Assembly (NCBI GenBank): GCA_003963225.1 | Contig: RXKB01000001.1 | Location: 169,957-226,528 of the forward strand | Origin: Candidatus Babelota bacterium | GTDB taxonomy: Bacteria; Babelota; Babeliae; Babelales; Vermiphilaceae | Reading direction: 5' to 3' | DNA length: 56,572 nucleotides | Shown: piece by piece, positions 21,896 to 30,815 of the stretch | Numbering within the stretch: the first letter of the stretch is position 1 | Layout of the letters: each line of letters begins with the position of its first letter | Notes under the pieces: generated by a model | What the model was told of the DNA's origin: nothing | The model's database searches: none | Seen by the model: only the letters and a program-made list of their open reading frames with translations | Position numbers and translations under genes: made by a program

Positions 21896-22432
21896 TTAGA
21901 ATCGCTTCCCAATGTCAGGCGTATTCGGGCCTGTAGTCTCGGCGGGGGTCACAATCTCGTCCGGAGAGCCCAGGGGGCCGTCAGCGGTTGGTTCACCGTC
22001 AGTGATGCTTAAATCTGGGTTAGGAGAGGCCGCAGACAGCTCCAGGCTGAATGTACCGGTGAACGGAGGATAAATGCCTCCAGTGGCCTTCTGGGTGGCC
22101 TGGAAGGCAAAGTAATAGACCCCCGGTGATAGCCGCTTGGTTACAACGGCCGGGATAACCACCCGGAAATACCCCTCCGGCTTATCCGGCACTCGTTCAG
22201 TAATCTCAGTACGATACAGCACATTGGAAGCCGCCGTCGATTTTTTGAGGACAAACAACAGGTCGACCTCCGCCAGATTTAGCGGTTTCCCCTCCCCGGA
22301 TAGCACAACGTCAAGCCGTATGGTGCTACCTTGGTAGAACACCGTCGGCAGGTTATTGCCCGGTAAGTCCCAGTTCGTCTGTCCAAACAGGGCCTCATTG
22401 ACAAAAGTGTGAGAGGGTAGGCGAGTGTGCAT
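21896..22432 (-). CDS. Ig-like baseplate/fibre accessory protein, 178 aa
   Basis: The first 130 residues are beta-rich, with strands such as STIRLDVVLSG, VDLLFVLKKS and SPGVYYFAFQAT. This looks like the Ig-like fold seen in upper baseplate and carbohydrate-binding phage proteins (BppU-like, by similarity of pattern). The last 45 residues are a Pro/Thr/Asp-rich linker. It is the final gene of the virion operon, right before a terminator, where host-recognition parts usually sit. The start is ATG 22432, 1 nt after the previous stop. Confidence 0.62.
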   Translation of the reverse strand: MHTRLPSHTFVNEALFGQTNWDLPGNNLPTVFYQGSTIRLDVVLSGEGKPLNLAEVDLLFVLKKSTAASNVLYRTEITERVPDKPEGYFRVVIPAVVTKRLSPGVYYFAFQATQKATGGIYPPFTGTFSLELSAASPNPDLSITDGEPTADGPLGSPDEIVTPAETTGPNTPDIGKRF

Positions 22433-22433
22433 A

Positions 22434-22724
22434 TTAAATGGTTTTCTGAACGATGTCGTTACCAGAACGAGCGTAGTAGGTAACCCGGTCGGCTCCTAAG
22501 ATCTCCTTGAGCTGTTCCTTCTGCTGGTCGGTCAACGCACGAAGGGCGTTCTCAAATACCCTACGGTACCCGGAAAGATCAGGCTTTTGTCCGCAGCAGC
22601 CTTCTGCTTGTGGCTGCTGCAACAACGGGCGCAACGGCTGAAGAGCCGGTATATTGAGCAACCGTGGGTTGGCTCGCATCAGGCTCACAACCGATTCTAG
22701 CGACGAAAGACTTACGCTGGTCAT
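22434..22724 (-). CDS. Small helical protein, 96 aa
   Basis: This protein begins MTSVSLSSLESVVSLMRAN and has a Pro/Gln-rich middle with EGCCGQ (adjacent cysteines). It ends in a helix with LTDQQKEQLKEILGADRV. I do not recognise it. It overlaps the upstream YPL-motif gene by 4 nt (ATGA), so the two are co-translated. It may help fold, trim or attach the neighbouring adhesins, by analogy with phage fibre chaperones (inference). Confidence 0.6.
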   Translation of the reverse strand: MTSVSLSSLESVVSLMRANPRLLNIPALQPLRPLLQQPQAEGCCGQKPDLSGYRRVFENALRALTDQQKEQLKEILGADRVTYYARSGNDIVQKTI

Positions 22725-23785
22725 ATCTGAGATACTGGACGTGCCGGCACGCTAGTGCAGATATCGTCTTGATTAAAGGTTAACCCAACATAGATCCTGT
22801 GTCGATCTGGATCAGGATAAATGGCGATGTGGTTTCCTGCCACCAGGTTCAGCTCTCCAAAGTCAGTTCGGGCGAAAGCACCATTGATATAGGACAGCAG
22901 GCTGTCGCAGTCGTCAGGAGCGTCATCCCCAAAGATACGGTCGCAGCCGATCGGTTTGCCTGCACCCTTGCTCGCTGTGATCTTGATGCTGTTTGCGGTC
23001 ACGTTTGGCGTCAACCCAACCTGGTAGCCTTCCAAGAATTCCACGTACCCATCAACAGGTGCGGCACCATTGAATGATAGGCCCGTCACACCTTTCCAGG
23101 CGCCGTCTAGCCGGCTTATAGTGGAGTATTCAAAATACCAGTTCGTAAACAACCAAGGAGTACGAACGTATTGTGCAGTTGATCCGATTACTACCAGGCT
23201 ACCCTGTGTATTGCGTACATAGTAAGGGTAGGTTTGAGTCCGGTAATCTGGAATGGTGAAGTTCTCTTGACCATAAACCTCGACAATTAGATCATCGCCG
23301 CTCGGGTAGACAGTGACGAGTTGACCATATCTTGAGGAGTCGTTAACCGCGTCTGGATACACGAGGTTTGCATCCAGGAACAACCCTTCGTAATTGTGAT
23401 CGACCGTATTTGTCGAATCTGCGCTGAAATTCTTTTTGACGATGAAGTACTGGTAGTTTTCTGGGGGCGCCCACGTGCCTGACGTGTATAGTCGAACTTC
23501 GGTGATAGGAGCAGCGTTCAATGGATTTATGACCGTTGCGCGCACACCTTCGATCTGAATCTGATCCCCAATTTGTATTTGCTCTGAAAACGCCGGAGCC
23601 ACTGGAGGGTCGACCGTCGTGTCTGTAGCACCGTTCATCAGGTAGCCACCAGCCGCAGAACTGTATTCACCTGGTGAAATACGACCAAGACCGGTGATCA
23701 GTACCTCCCGGCCACGCATGAGCCTTAACGGATACGATCGATACTCGTTTTCATTCAGCCAATCAACTACCAAGGATTGTGCCAT
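22721..23785 (-). CDS. YPL-motif virion/receptor-binding protein 5
   Basis: This 354-residue beta-rich protein starts with DWLNENEYRSYPL (8-20), the N-terminal motif shared with the four genes upstream of it. The C-terminal part contains YINGAFARTDFGELNLVAGN, resembling the ING-D-GN element of the siblings and of phage tail fibres, and several cysteines (for example CDRIFGDDAPDDC). The conserved head and variable body suggest a fibre or adhesin attached through its N-terminus. It is the fifth and last member of the array. Confidence 0.65.
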   Translation of the reverse strand: MAQSLVVDWLNENEYRSYPLRLMRGREVLITGLGRISPGEYSSAAGGYLMNGATDTTVDPPVAPAFSEQIQIGDQIQIEGVRATVINPLNAAPITEVRLYTSGTWAPPENYQYFIVKKNFSADSTNTVDHNYEGLFLDANLVYPDAVNDSSRYGQLVTVYPSGDDLIVEVYGQENFTIPDYRTQTYPYYVRNTQGSLVVIGSTAQYVRTPWLFTNWYFEYSTISRLDGAWKGVTGLSFNGAAPVDGYVEFLEGYQVGLTPNVTANSIKITASKGAGKPIGCDRIFGDDAPDDCDSLLSYINGAFARTDFGELNLVAGNHIAIYPDPDRHRIYVGLTFNQDDICTSVPARPVSQI

Positions 23786-23788
23786 AGG

Positions 23789-24487
23789 TTACCCGTATCT
23801 TTGTGCCGGTGAGATCACTTCTCTTGAAATAGGCAGGATCACTGACACATCCAAATTGTTCCCGATCGGTGTTATTTTGATCAGATCTGAGTCTTCAATG
23901 AACACATTGTTACCGATCGGTAACACCTTGTTCAAGGATTTTAGTGGAACCCGGTCCACCAAAGTGCCCAGCCACCCAGCATTCCAAGTAACTTGATTGC
24001 CTGCCTGCCTGAAGAACAAGGCTCTTTCCTGTGGCGTATTTCCCGTTACAATGTCAACATCTCCAGAATAACCCGCCAATGAGAAGACGCCGGCCTTTGA
24101 GTTCACACCACGCACCACCGAGGTGACAAATGGAATATTCAACTTCAGCACCGCATCGAGGTGTTGAGTAAAGATGTTCACCAATCCTTGCCCGAAGGTA
24201 AGTGTGCCAAGGTACCTATTTCCACTTTGTATGGTTACTCCAGTGCCCGGAAACGTAGCTGATGAAGGCTTGTTTACCGTAACTTTGACCTCACCTGCGT
24301 CTGTTTGCAAGGCAAGGACAAGCTGCGTTCGCTTGACGGTCACCGTTTTCAACACTGGGACAAAACCATCGAACTGAATAAACGAGGCATCCACGATGAA
24401 ATCCATCGGGGACATAGGCTTAGACAACGGGTAGCTCGTAACGCTATGCTCGTTTGTCCATTCCAAGATTCCTACGCGTGTTGGCAT
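23789..24487 (-). CDS. YPL-motif virion/receptor-binding protein 4
   Basis: This 232-residue protein starts with EWTNEHSVTSYPL (9-21), a less conserved copy of the shared head motif in which Ser replaces Arg before YPL. The body is beta-rich and ends with regularly spaced hydrophobic strands (PIGNNVFIEDSDLIKITPIG and PIGNNLDVSVILPI). These repeat IxPIGNN-type turns. The segment FSLAGYSGDVDIVTG aligns with the ING-D-GN element of the others. It lies 3 nt from the next gene. Confidence 0.62.
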   Translation of the reverse strand: MPTRVGILEWTNEHSVTSYPLSKPMSPMDFIVDASFIQFDGFVPVLKTVTVKRTQLVLALQTDAGEVKVTVNKPSSATFPGTGVTIQSGNRYLGTLTFGQGLVNIFTQHLDAVLKLNIPFVTSVVRGVNSKAGVFSLAGYSGDVDIVTGNTPQERALFFRQAGNQVTWNAGWLGTLVDRVPLKSLNKVLPIGNNVFIEDSDLIKITPIGNNLDVSVILPISREVISPAQRYG

Positions 24488-24488
24488 A

Positions 24489-25328
24489 TTATGACTGGGT
24501 GTATTGCGGCCACGTTTTCCATTCCGGTGTGGTAGCTCTGGTGATGTCCCTGAGATAAGACGAAATCGGAATCAGGGGAGGAATTCTTCGATCCTCGGCA
24601 CACAGTTCACTCCTCGACACTCCAACAATATCAAACCGGAGACCACCAGGCGATACATGGATTTGCAACGGGGCGATACCATAGATGTCGATGTTCCCAT
24701 CGTTGTCTGGTGACACGGTGTTCATGCTACCAATGGGGTTGGTACGGCATGAACCAAATTGCGCGCTTCTATCGTTCCTGGCTCGGATCGAATCCTTCGA
24801 CAAAACATCAAGTTGCAAGGCCGCTGGGTTTGCAATCTGCTGCACGTTGTTGTACTCCAAGGAAATACGCCCAGACAAAGTCTTTCCTCCCACAAGTATG
24901 CTTCGTACGAAAGGAGGAGAGATGTGGGTTACCAAGCTGTCCTCGAACAAGGCCGTATCATTGCCGAAATTGTAAAAGCCGTGTAACGACCTGACAGCAG
25001 CAGCCCTGCCGATCATGAGCATTCCGTAAATGGTCGGGTCCAGAGAAGAAAACGTTAGCTTTGAAAAGTCTGCGGTCACATTACCGTCAAAGTACCCGAT
25101 GTAGGTTAGTGTCGGGCCGTTGTAGCAGGACACCAAGATGTTGATGTAGTCTTCATTGACGTACACCCGTCGGATTTGAAGCTTTTGAACCCACCCAGGC
25201 GCAGAAAACTGAGCAGCGCAGAACAGCTCGTCAGGCAGCTCGGTGCCTTCGTTACTGGCAACTCCTTTGTCGGCCCTTAAAGGATACCTCCGAAAGGTAT
25301 TCTTGTTTAGGAAGTCAACGCGCAACAT
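24489..25328 (-). CDS. YPL-motif virion/receptor-binding protein 3
   Basis: This 279-residue protein starts with VDFLNKNTFRRYPL (4-17), a clear copy of the shared motif. A variable beta-rich body follows, then near residues 200-225 FGSCRTNPIGSMNTVSPDND and GNIDIYGIAPLQI, which parallel CADD...INN.PPDVNGN in the gene at 27082. It ends in a helical/polar tail. It probably forms a trimeric tail or baseplate appendage. It is 1 nt from its downstream sibling. Confidence 0.65.
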   Translation of the reverse strand: MLRVDFLNKNTFRRYPLRADKGVASNEGTELPDELFCAAQFSAPGWVQKLQIRRVYVNEDYINILVSCYNGPTLTYIGYFDGNVTADFSKLTFSSLDPTIYGMLMIGRAAAVRSLHGFYNFGNDTALFEDSLVTHISPPFVRSILVGGKTLSGRISLEYNNVQQIANPAALQLDVLSKDSIRARNDRSAQFGSCRTNPIGSMNTVSPDNDGNIDIYGIAPLQIHVSPGGLRFDIVGVSRSELCAEDRRIPPLIPISSYLRDITRATTPEWKTWPQYTQS

Positions 25329-25329
25329 G

Positions 25330-27075
25330 TTATGAAAAGGTCAGGTTGTTCAAAACAGTTTGCTGTGCACCTACCGTCATAGTCAACGATATGTTCACAG
25401 TGGCTGTAGTTGCGGCTTCCAACTGGAATGTGACGACAGCTCGGTCAGGCCACGTAATCAGCCGGTTGGAAAAGGCCACAGTTTTACCGGCTGTCGTCAA
25501 ATTCGAGATTGCCCCGTTGTTGATACGCAACTGCGGGGTTTTCACAGTGTGTACGCTGTTGACCACTGCGGAAAAGGAGGTATTGCCGCTCCAACTAGGA
25601 TTGGAGTCAAACAACTCAATCGTTACAGTATGAACGTACGTGTTGGTCGTGCCTTTCCTAATTCCTCGACGAGCCCTGACATTGAAATACGGGCGTGGTG
25701 TTGGAGCAAGGTTATGGTACTTGAATGCCGTACCCAATACAGCTGCGCCATCATAAGCAGTCAGAATCAACTTCACCCATTGATCGGTAAGAGTTGTAGG
25801 CGCACTCGCCACAAAGTTCACCAAGGCGCTTCCACGACAATCCACACCTCGGCTGTTGAGCAAAGGGATGTAGTCGTGGCTGCCTGGTATGGTGACTGGT
25901 AGCGGGTATGTGTTGTTTTCTTCCCTGAGCGTTGGGGACCCCTCATACAACACCCAACCCGGCCAAGAAGGATTAGACCCAAAATAGGTCTCATCGACGA
26001 TACCACTGGAAAAATAGGCGTTCAGATTGACCGTCATCTTCTTCTTGTTCGGGTCGTAAATACCTATACCGATCGACTCGTAATTCCTTAGGTTGAAGAC
26101 GGTTCGGGCATCCTGCGCGTCGATGTAGGGGGAAATGACTTGAGCGGCTTTCGCGGCTTCTCTTGCCGCAATCTGGACGTTCAGCGCGTCAATAATACCT
26201 TTGACGTAGTCACCCATTTTGTTGATGCCGTCTTGAAGTCGGTTCTCGTAATAGGCGGCAGCGTTGACCTCGGTATTTGTGCACTTCGGACGACAGGTAT
26301 GCTCGAACCTCAAAGTCGTCTCATCTGGTAGAGGAATCGTCTTGTAGCAATCACCTGTAACGAACAAGAAATCTTCACCCTCGACGCCGTTGATGCTCTT
26401 GATAACGTCAGTTGGGTTATCCGCGCACGGGTCGTACAATCCTGTACCGGCACCCTTCTTTACATTCAGACCAATGGCTGATGGAAGTTCCCCAAACAGT
26501 ACGTTGCTACCGGCGTTCAGGTATCTTGACCCAGTCATGGTCATGTTTACCAACGGAGCCGGGTCATTTACGTTTTTGAAAGCGACATGCGTTACTGCCG
26601 GACCAGTCCAGAGGATCGTGCTTGGAGTAAATTCAGCTCCGAAACGCCCTGCTCCGATGTTCGCCTCAAACGTGTAAAGCTGCGCCGTGTAAGGCGACTG
26701 CATCAACCGTACCAACCCGTTTCCAGGTACAATTTTCATCTTGTACGTAGAGCTGTAGGTGATGGTTTCGTATGGTACTACTTGGTTGAAATCCTTGCTA
26801 ACGACGAGGAGGTTGCTTGTCCAAGTTTGTGTCGCTTCATTAAATCGATAGGCGGTGATCGTGATGGTAACCGTCGTCCCATAACCGCTCGTCGATACCT
26901 GAAGCCGTGTCAGCGCGGCCCGAACAATTGGGTAAGGAGAGACTAACTGAAAATCAATGAACGTATCATCAGCCAACCGAGACAGTCCACCTGAGATAGG
27001 AATCAACGAGCAGTTGTCCTTGAACGGGTATGTACGAACCGAGTTCTCTGTCTGGTATCCAAGTGGAGTAGGCAT
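25330..27075 (-). CDS. YPL-motif virion/receptor-binding protein 2, long form
   Basis: At 581 residues this is the longest member. It starts with GYQTENSVRTYPF (6-18). It contains CADNPTDVIKSINGVEGEDF, a cysteine-rich spot (TCRPKC), then a helical stretch with KGIIDALNVQIAAREAAKA that could trimerise. After that comes a beta-rich C-terminal domain of about 250 residues not present in the siblings. The added domain is the best candidate for a host-surface binding head. It lies 6 nt after its neighbour. Confidence 0.65.
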   Translation of the reverse strand: MPTPLGYQTENSVRTYPFKDNCSLIPISGGLSRLADDTFIDFQLVSPYPIVRAALTRLQVSTSGYGTTVTITITAYRFNEATQTWTSNLLVVSKDFNQVVPYETITYSSTYKMKIVPGNGLVRLMQSPYTAQLYTFEANIGAGRFGAEFTPSTILWTGPAVTHVAFKNVNDPAPLVNMTMTGSRYLNAGSNVLFGELPSAIGLNVKKGAGTGLYDPCADNPTDVIKSINGVEGEDFLFVTGDCYKTIPLPDETTLRFEHTCRPKCTNTEVNAAAYYENRLQDGINKMGDYVKGIIDALNVQIAAREAAKAAQVISPYIDAQDARTVFNLRNYESIGIGIYDPNKKKMTVNLNAYFSSGIVDETYFGSNPSWPGWVLYEGSPTLREENNTYPLPVTIPGSHDYIPLLNSRGVDCRGSALVNFVASAPTTLTDQWVKLILTAYDGAAVLGTAFKYHNLAPTPRPYFNVRARRGIRKGTTNTYVHTVTIELFDSNPSWSGNTSFSAVVNSVHTVKTPQLRINNGAISNLTTAGKTVAFSNRLITWPDRAVVTFQLEAATTATVNISLTMTVGAQQTVLNNLTFS

Positions 27076-27081
27076 ACATAA

Positions 27082-27981
27082 TTAGGTGCACTCGCAGCTT
27101 GCACTACTGAGCTGGCTAAACTGTTGGGTAAGTAGCGAGACGTTGTTGTAATGCGTGCGTAACGCGATCAAATCCGACTCAAGCTGTGTCAGGCGTTGAG
27201 TCAAGTCCCCAATCTCGTTACAGCTCAAACATGGCTTGCAGCATGAATCGGCGAGGTTCAACCCCTTCAAAGTACCAGAAGCCAGATTGGTGAACCTGGC
27301 GCAGTCTGATGTCGTTAGCGTAAAGTTGCCATTGACGTCAGGTGGTATGTTGTTGATCGTTTTCAGACACGGCCGGTCGTCTGCGCACGGGGCATTCAAC
27401 CCCAGCCCCTCGCCAGCGTCCACCGCAACCGTAATAGAATCGATTAGCCTGAACTTCGTGTTAGTCTGAGCGACAATCGTAACATCTCCAGTGACAGAGA
27501 ACGAGGTACCGTCTGCATTTCTGAAAATGAATCTGGAAACCGTCGCCAGACCGGGGACCACGGTGCGTGTCTCTACTTCCGTTGCGGCTTGGTCGAAAGT
27601 AAACGTACCATACGGCAAGGTGGTAATTGTAGAAACCTCTCCAACCACCATTTTACCTGTAGCCGCAGCATAGGTGCTTGACGGAGCCATGTAATAGGTG
27701 TTGTACCGTGTGTGTCCATTTGGTGCCAAACTCACAACACCTATTTGTGTGCCTGAACCGTACAGGGAAAACTCCACTTCGATCTCATCAGGCATGTTGA
27801 CTAGCCTGGAGATGTAAACTCGTACTGTCGGATCCGAAGAAACCGACATGATCAAGTCGACCAGAAAATCATCAGGAATCGTAAGCGCGCCAGACGTATC
27901 CGTGCGTGACAGTCCTTCACGAATCGGGTAGTTACGAATCGTGTTCGCGTTTAGGAAATCGAGATTTTCTACGTTAGGCAT
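27082..27981 (-). CDS. YPL-motif virion/receptor-binding protein 1
   Basis: This 299-residue protein starts with LDFLNANTIRNYPI (7-20). The body is beta-rich, followed by CADDRPCLKTINNIPPDVNG and a cysteine pair near CCKPCLSC. A C-terminal coiled coil (LTQRLTQLESDLIALRTHYN) may trimerise. It is the first of five consecutive genes with the same head motif and follows a large fibre-like gene by 6 nt. Confidence 0.65.
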   Translation of the reverse strand: MPNVENLDFLNANTIRNYPIREGLSRTDTSGALTIPDDFLVDLIMSVSSDPTVRVYISRLVNMPDEIEVEFSLYGSGTQIGVVSLAPNGHTRYNTYYMAPSSTYAAATGKMVVGEVSTITTLPYGTFTFDQAATEVETRTVVPGLATVSRFIFRNADGTSFSVTGDVTIVAQTNTKFRLIDSITVAVDAGEGLGLNAPCADDRPCLKTINNIPPDVNGNFTLTTSDCARFTNLASGTLKGLNLADSCCKPCLSCNEIGDLTQRLTQLESDLIALRTHYNNVSLLTQQFSQLSSASCECT

Positions 27982-27987
27982 ACAAGG

Positions 27988-30204
27988 TTAGGTCAGAGAC
28001 CAATACACGTTTGTCACACCAACTACACCAGAGTACAACGAGGCGGTAGGATCGGTCTTCAACCGACTGATCCGGAAATTGACGGTAGCCTTCGGGCTTA
28101 GCTCTGATACCGGGATACGGAATGCCGTAGCCGCGGTCTCAAACGTCGTGTTCGGAGTGTAGGTGCTTCCGACCAAAGGCAGGTCAAAGTTGATTGGTTG
28201 TACGACGGTCGTCGTGGCCGAAAGAGGGCGTGCCAAATGACCAACGGCGTACTCAAACTTGAACCGCAACCCCTTTGCAGTCACACTTGCCGGAGAAGTA
28301 CGACCGAACAACGTCATGATCAAACTCAGATAACTTGAGCTGCCGGCTACAAGCTGATCGGGCAAAGTGAATTTACCGATGAAGCCACTTGGGGTTGTCG
28401 AGTAGTCCAGTGCCAAGAACGAATTTAGCCCGAGGTATTCCAAACGGGACTGCTCCGGCTCGATGTCAGATACGACATTGGCATATGCGTTGGCGAATGA
28501 AATGGTGTATAGGCCGCTTGAATCACGGTCGATTCTCAACCCTCCACCGTTCCGAATTTCCGAAACAACGTTACCCAAAGCCAACTCAAGCTGCTCAGTG
28601 GCTTCGTTGAAAAAGATGCCCTTAACGGCCTTGCTGTTATTCAGACTGGTCGATTGACCGTCCCAGCCATTTACAACACCCAGGTTGAACTTCAGTTTGA
28701 GGTCCCCGACATTAGCAGGCTCGCCGGTAACCAAAGACGTCAGCTCAACAGCCGGTGTAGTAACCGTCCGGTCGGTCTGCAACGAGGTCACCATATTTTG
28801 ACGTGCATCCGGGTTCAACTTAGTGAACTGAAGCTGCATCAATGGACGACGATGCACTGACCCTTTTGCAAGACGCCAGAACGTAGGCTTCCATTTCAAG
28901 TACCAATTGGAACCGCTGTTGGACAACGTAATGATGGTAGATGGAGTGCTTGCCGCGGCGACAGAAAAATGCGTCGACGTGATGTTCTTCAGCACATAAT
29001 CCACATTGTCGGCCAATGGGGCAGGTAGCGCTCCTCCGACGGTGAAGAAGCGAACCACCTCCAGCTCATTAAAGCCGGGAGTTGTGTCCAAATTTGTAAG
29101 CGCCGTACCATCAGGAGAAGTTAGAAACAGATTCTGACCCGTGGTATTGACCGTATCGCCTACCAGACTGTAAGGAAGGTCATCAGACCAGGGCTGATCT
29201 GCCTCCGGAACCAAAGAAGTCACCTGCGGGTCCTTAAACCACCACAGCCCCAGCTCATTAAGAAGGTAGCTACCGCGATCCTCGGCGGTTTGACGTGGGG
29301 TGAGGACGACACCGTTCACGCTGAGAAGAGAGAACGAGTTGGACTTAACCGGAAATGCCGCGCGAAGCTGGATGGCTGCTTGCTTTTCCGCAGCGGTCAA
29401 TTCCTCGTTATCTGCCGATTCAATAGTTGCGCGGTCTGGAAGCTGATAGAAATACGTCGGAACACCGTCAGGGAATAATGTGGTTAACTCTTCATTAGAC
29501 AAGCGATCTGTAGCGCGTACCCACCCAACCTTAGTCGTACTGGGCGCAGACATGCTCCACAAACCTGAGCCGGCGTTGAATGAAATTTCACCTGCCGGGC
29601 GGTCAAGCACAGCATATCTGAAAGTCCAAAACAGCTCTGATAGACTTTCTTGGCTGGGGTTGATGTACACTTCACTACGACTCTTCGCATACGCGACGTA
29701 AATCGCCAAGCCATTTGGGATAGGGGTGAGCTTACCGGCTTGCGTGCTGGATAGGTACAATGGACCAGACTTAAAGGTGGCGTCAGGTGATGCCAGCAAG
29801 GCAGCGACGACATCCTCATTCGGTACGGAGATCAATCCTTGCAAACAGACATTGGCGGTGTCGTTTGACACGTCATCGGTGACAATACCGAACACGTGTG
29901 CCGAGTCAGCTCCACGGAAGAACGGAAAATCACTCAAGTTTGCCAATTTCGGGGAAGTCAACTTCAGCCCTGGCGTTGCGACGCTCGTACCGTCGTAATA
30001 GACGACCGAGTACTTGGCAACACCCGAGCCGGAAGCAACAGGCTGCGCCATGGCCATTAGCCGGGCATTATTGTAGGTCGCTTCAAGGCGTTCGTACAAG
30101 TATTGCGTGCGGTTGACCAACGCGGACAACGGTTGGTTAACCACCAATTCACTTACGTCTTGACCATCCTTGATAAGGTCGACGACTGAGGGCCAATTTG
30201 TCAT
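27988..30204 (-). CDS. Tail fibre-like / baseplate protein, 738 aa
   Basis: The N-terminus, including IKDGQDVSELVVNQPLSALV, followed by NRTQYLYERLEA, is typical of phage fibre and baseplate-attached proteins whose first 60 residues form a coiled attachment domain. The rest is a long beta-rich body of repeated short strands. No enzymatic motif is visible. By position it precedes the YPL-motif array, so it is probably the main fibre or the hub for those appendages. It is 3 nt after its upstream gene. Confidence 0.68.
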   Translation of the reverse strand: MTNWPSVVDLIKDGQDVSELVVNQPLSALVNRTQYLYERLEATYNNARLMAMAQPVASGSGVAKYSVVYYDGTSVATPGLKLTSPKLANLSDFPFFRGADSAHVFGIVTDDVSNDTANVCLQGLISVPNEDVVAALLASPDATFKSGPLYLSSTQAGKLTPIPNGLAIYVAYAKSRSEVYINPSQESLSELFWTFRYAVLDRPAGEISFNAGSGLWSMSAPSTTKVGWVRATDRLSNEELTTLFPDGVPTYFYQLPDRATIESADNEELTAAEKQAAIQLRAAFPVKSNSFSLLSVNGVVLTPRQTAEDRGSYLLNELGLWWFKDPQVTSLVPEADQPWSDDLPYSLVGDTVNTTGQNLFLTSPDGTALTNLDTTPGFNELEVVRFFTVGGALPAPLADNVDYVLKNITSTHFSVAAASTPSTIITLSNSGSNWYLKWKPTFWRLAKGSVHRRPLMQLQFTKLNPDARQNMVTSLQTDRTVTTPAVELTSLVTGEPANVGDLKLKFNLGVVNGWDGQSTSLNNSKAVKGIFFNEATEQLELALGNVVSEIRNGGGLRIDRDSSGLYTISFANAYANVVSDIEPEQSRLEYLGLNSFLALDYSTTPSGFIGKFTLPDQLVAGSSSYLSLIMTLFGRTSPASVTAKGLRFKFEYAVGHLARPLSATTTVVQPINFDLPLVGSTYTPNTTFETAATAFRIPVSELSPKATVNFRISRLKTDPTASLYSGVVGVTNVYWSLT

Positions 30205-30207
30205 AGA

Positions 30208-30777
30208 TTAGATTTGGAGTTTGATTGCCCACGACACCGTCAAATTGAACGTCGAGTCGTATTGCAGCCGTTGGAACGCCACGCGTGAAAACACCCTATC
30301 GCCAGTGGTATTTGATACGCTACCAAACGGGTCGGTCTGGCAAATCAAGGCCGCTTCAAAGAAATCACTACTGCCACTCAGATTCGGGGAGCCTGTGACC
30401 TTGAAGGAGCTGGGCTGGCTTACAAGAACGGTAAACGTGAGCAACTGATAGCTGCCGTCTCCTGCCGGTGTGATCGTTGGGGGCAACGTAATTGGCAGCC
30501 GTAGGTACCCTGACGAAGCGTCCTTCTGGAATGTCGTGTTATTCTCGGAGATCGTATATCCGTTAGCTGGGTACGCATCATCATTGTTGTACGCCAGATA
30601 CAGATGTGAAATTGCGGAATTTGGAAGGCCGGCGAGCCCTCGTGCCACAATTTCCGTGGATGGGTACATAATCTTGTTCCGCTTGTCCACAAGAATACGA
30701 CTTTCTTTTGTCAGCGGCGAGTATGCGCTAAGGCGGAAGTACCCTTCGGTCATCCAGTTTTTCAAGGTATCGGTCAT
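30208..30777 (-). CDS. Virion structural protein, 189 aa
   Basis: I do not recognise this protein. It begins MTDTLKNWMTEGYFRLSAYS and is beta-rich, with a C-terminal strand rich in aromatic residues (FNLTVSWAIKLQI). It lies between the 730-residue wedge-like gene and the fibre-like gene, so an adaptor between baseplate and fibre is likely by position. No motif allows a firmer call. Confidence 0.6.
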   Translation of the reverse strand: MTDTLKNWMTEGYFRLSAYSPLTKESRILVDKRNKIMYPSTEIVARGLAGLPNSAISHLYLAYNNDDAYPANGYTISENNTTFQKDASSGYLRLPITLPPTITPAGDGSYQLLTFTVLVSQPSSFKVTGSPNLSGSSDFFEAALICQTDPFGSVSNTTGDRVFSRVAFQRLQYDSTFNLTVSWAIKLQI

Positions 30778-30815
30778 AGGCTTTATAGTAGCGTAAGTGG
30801 TTCATCGACGCAATC

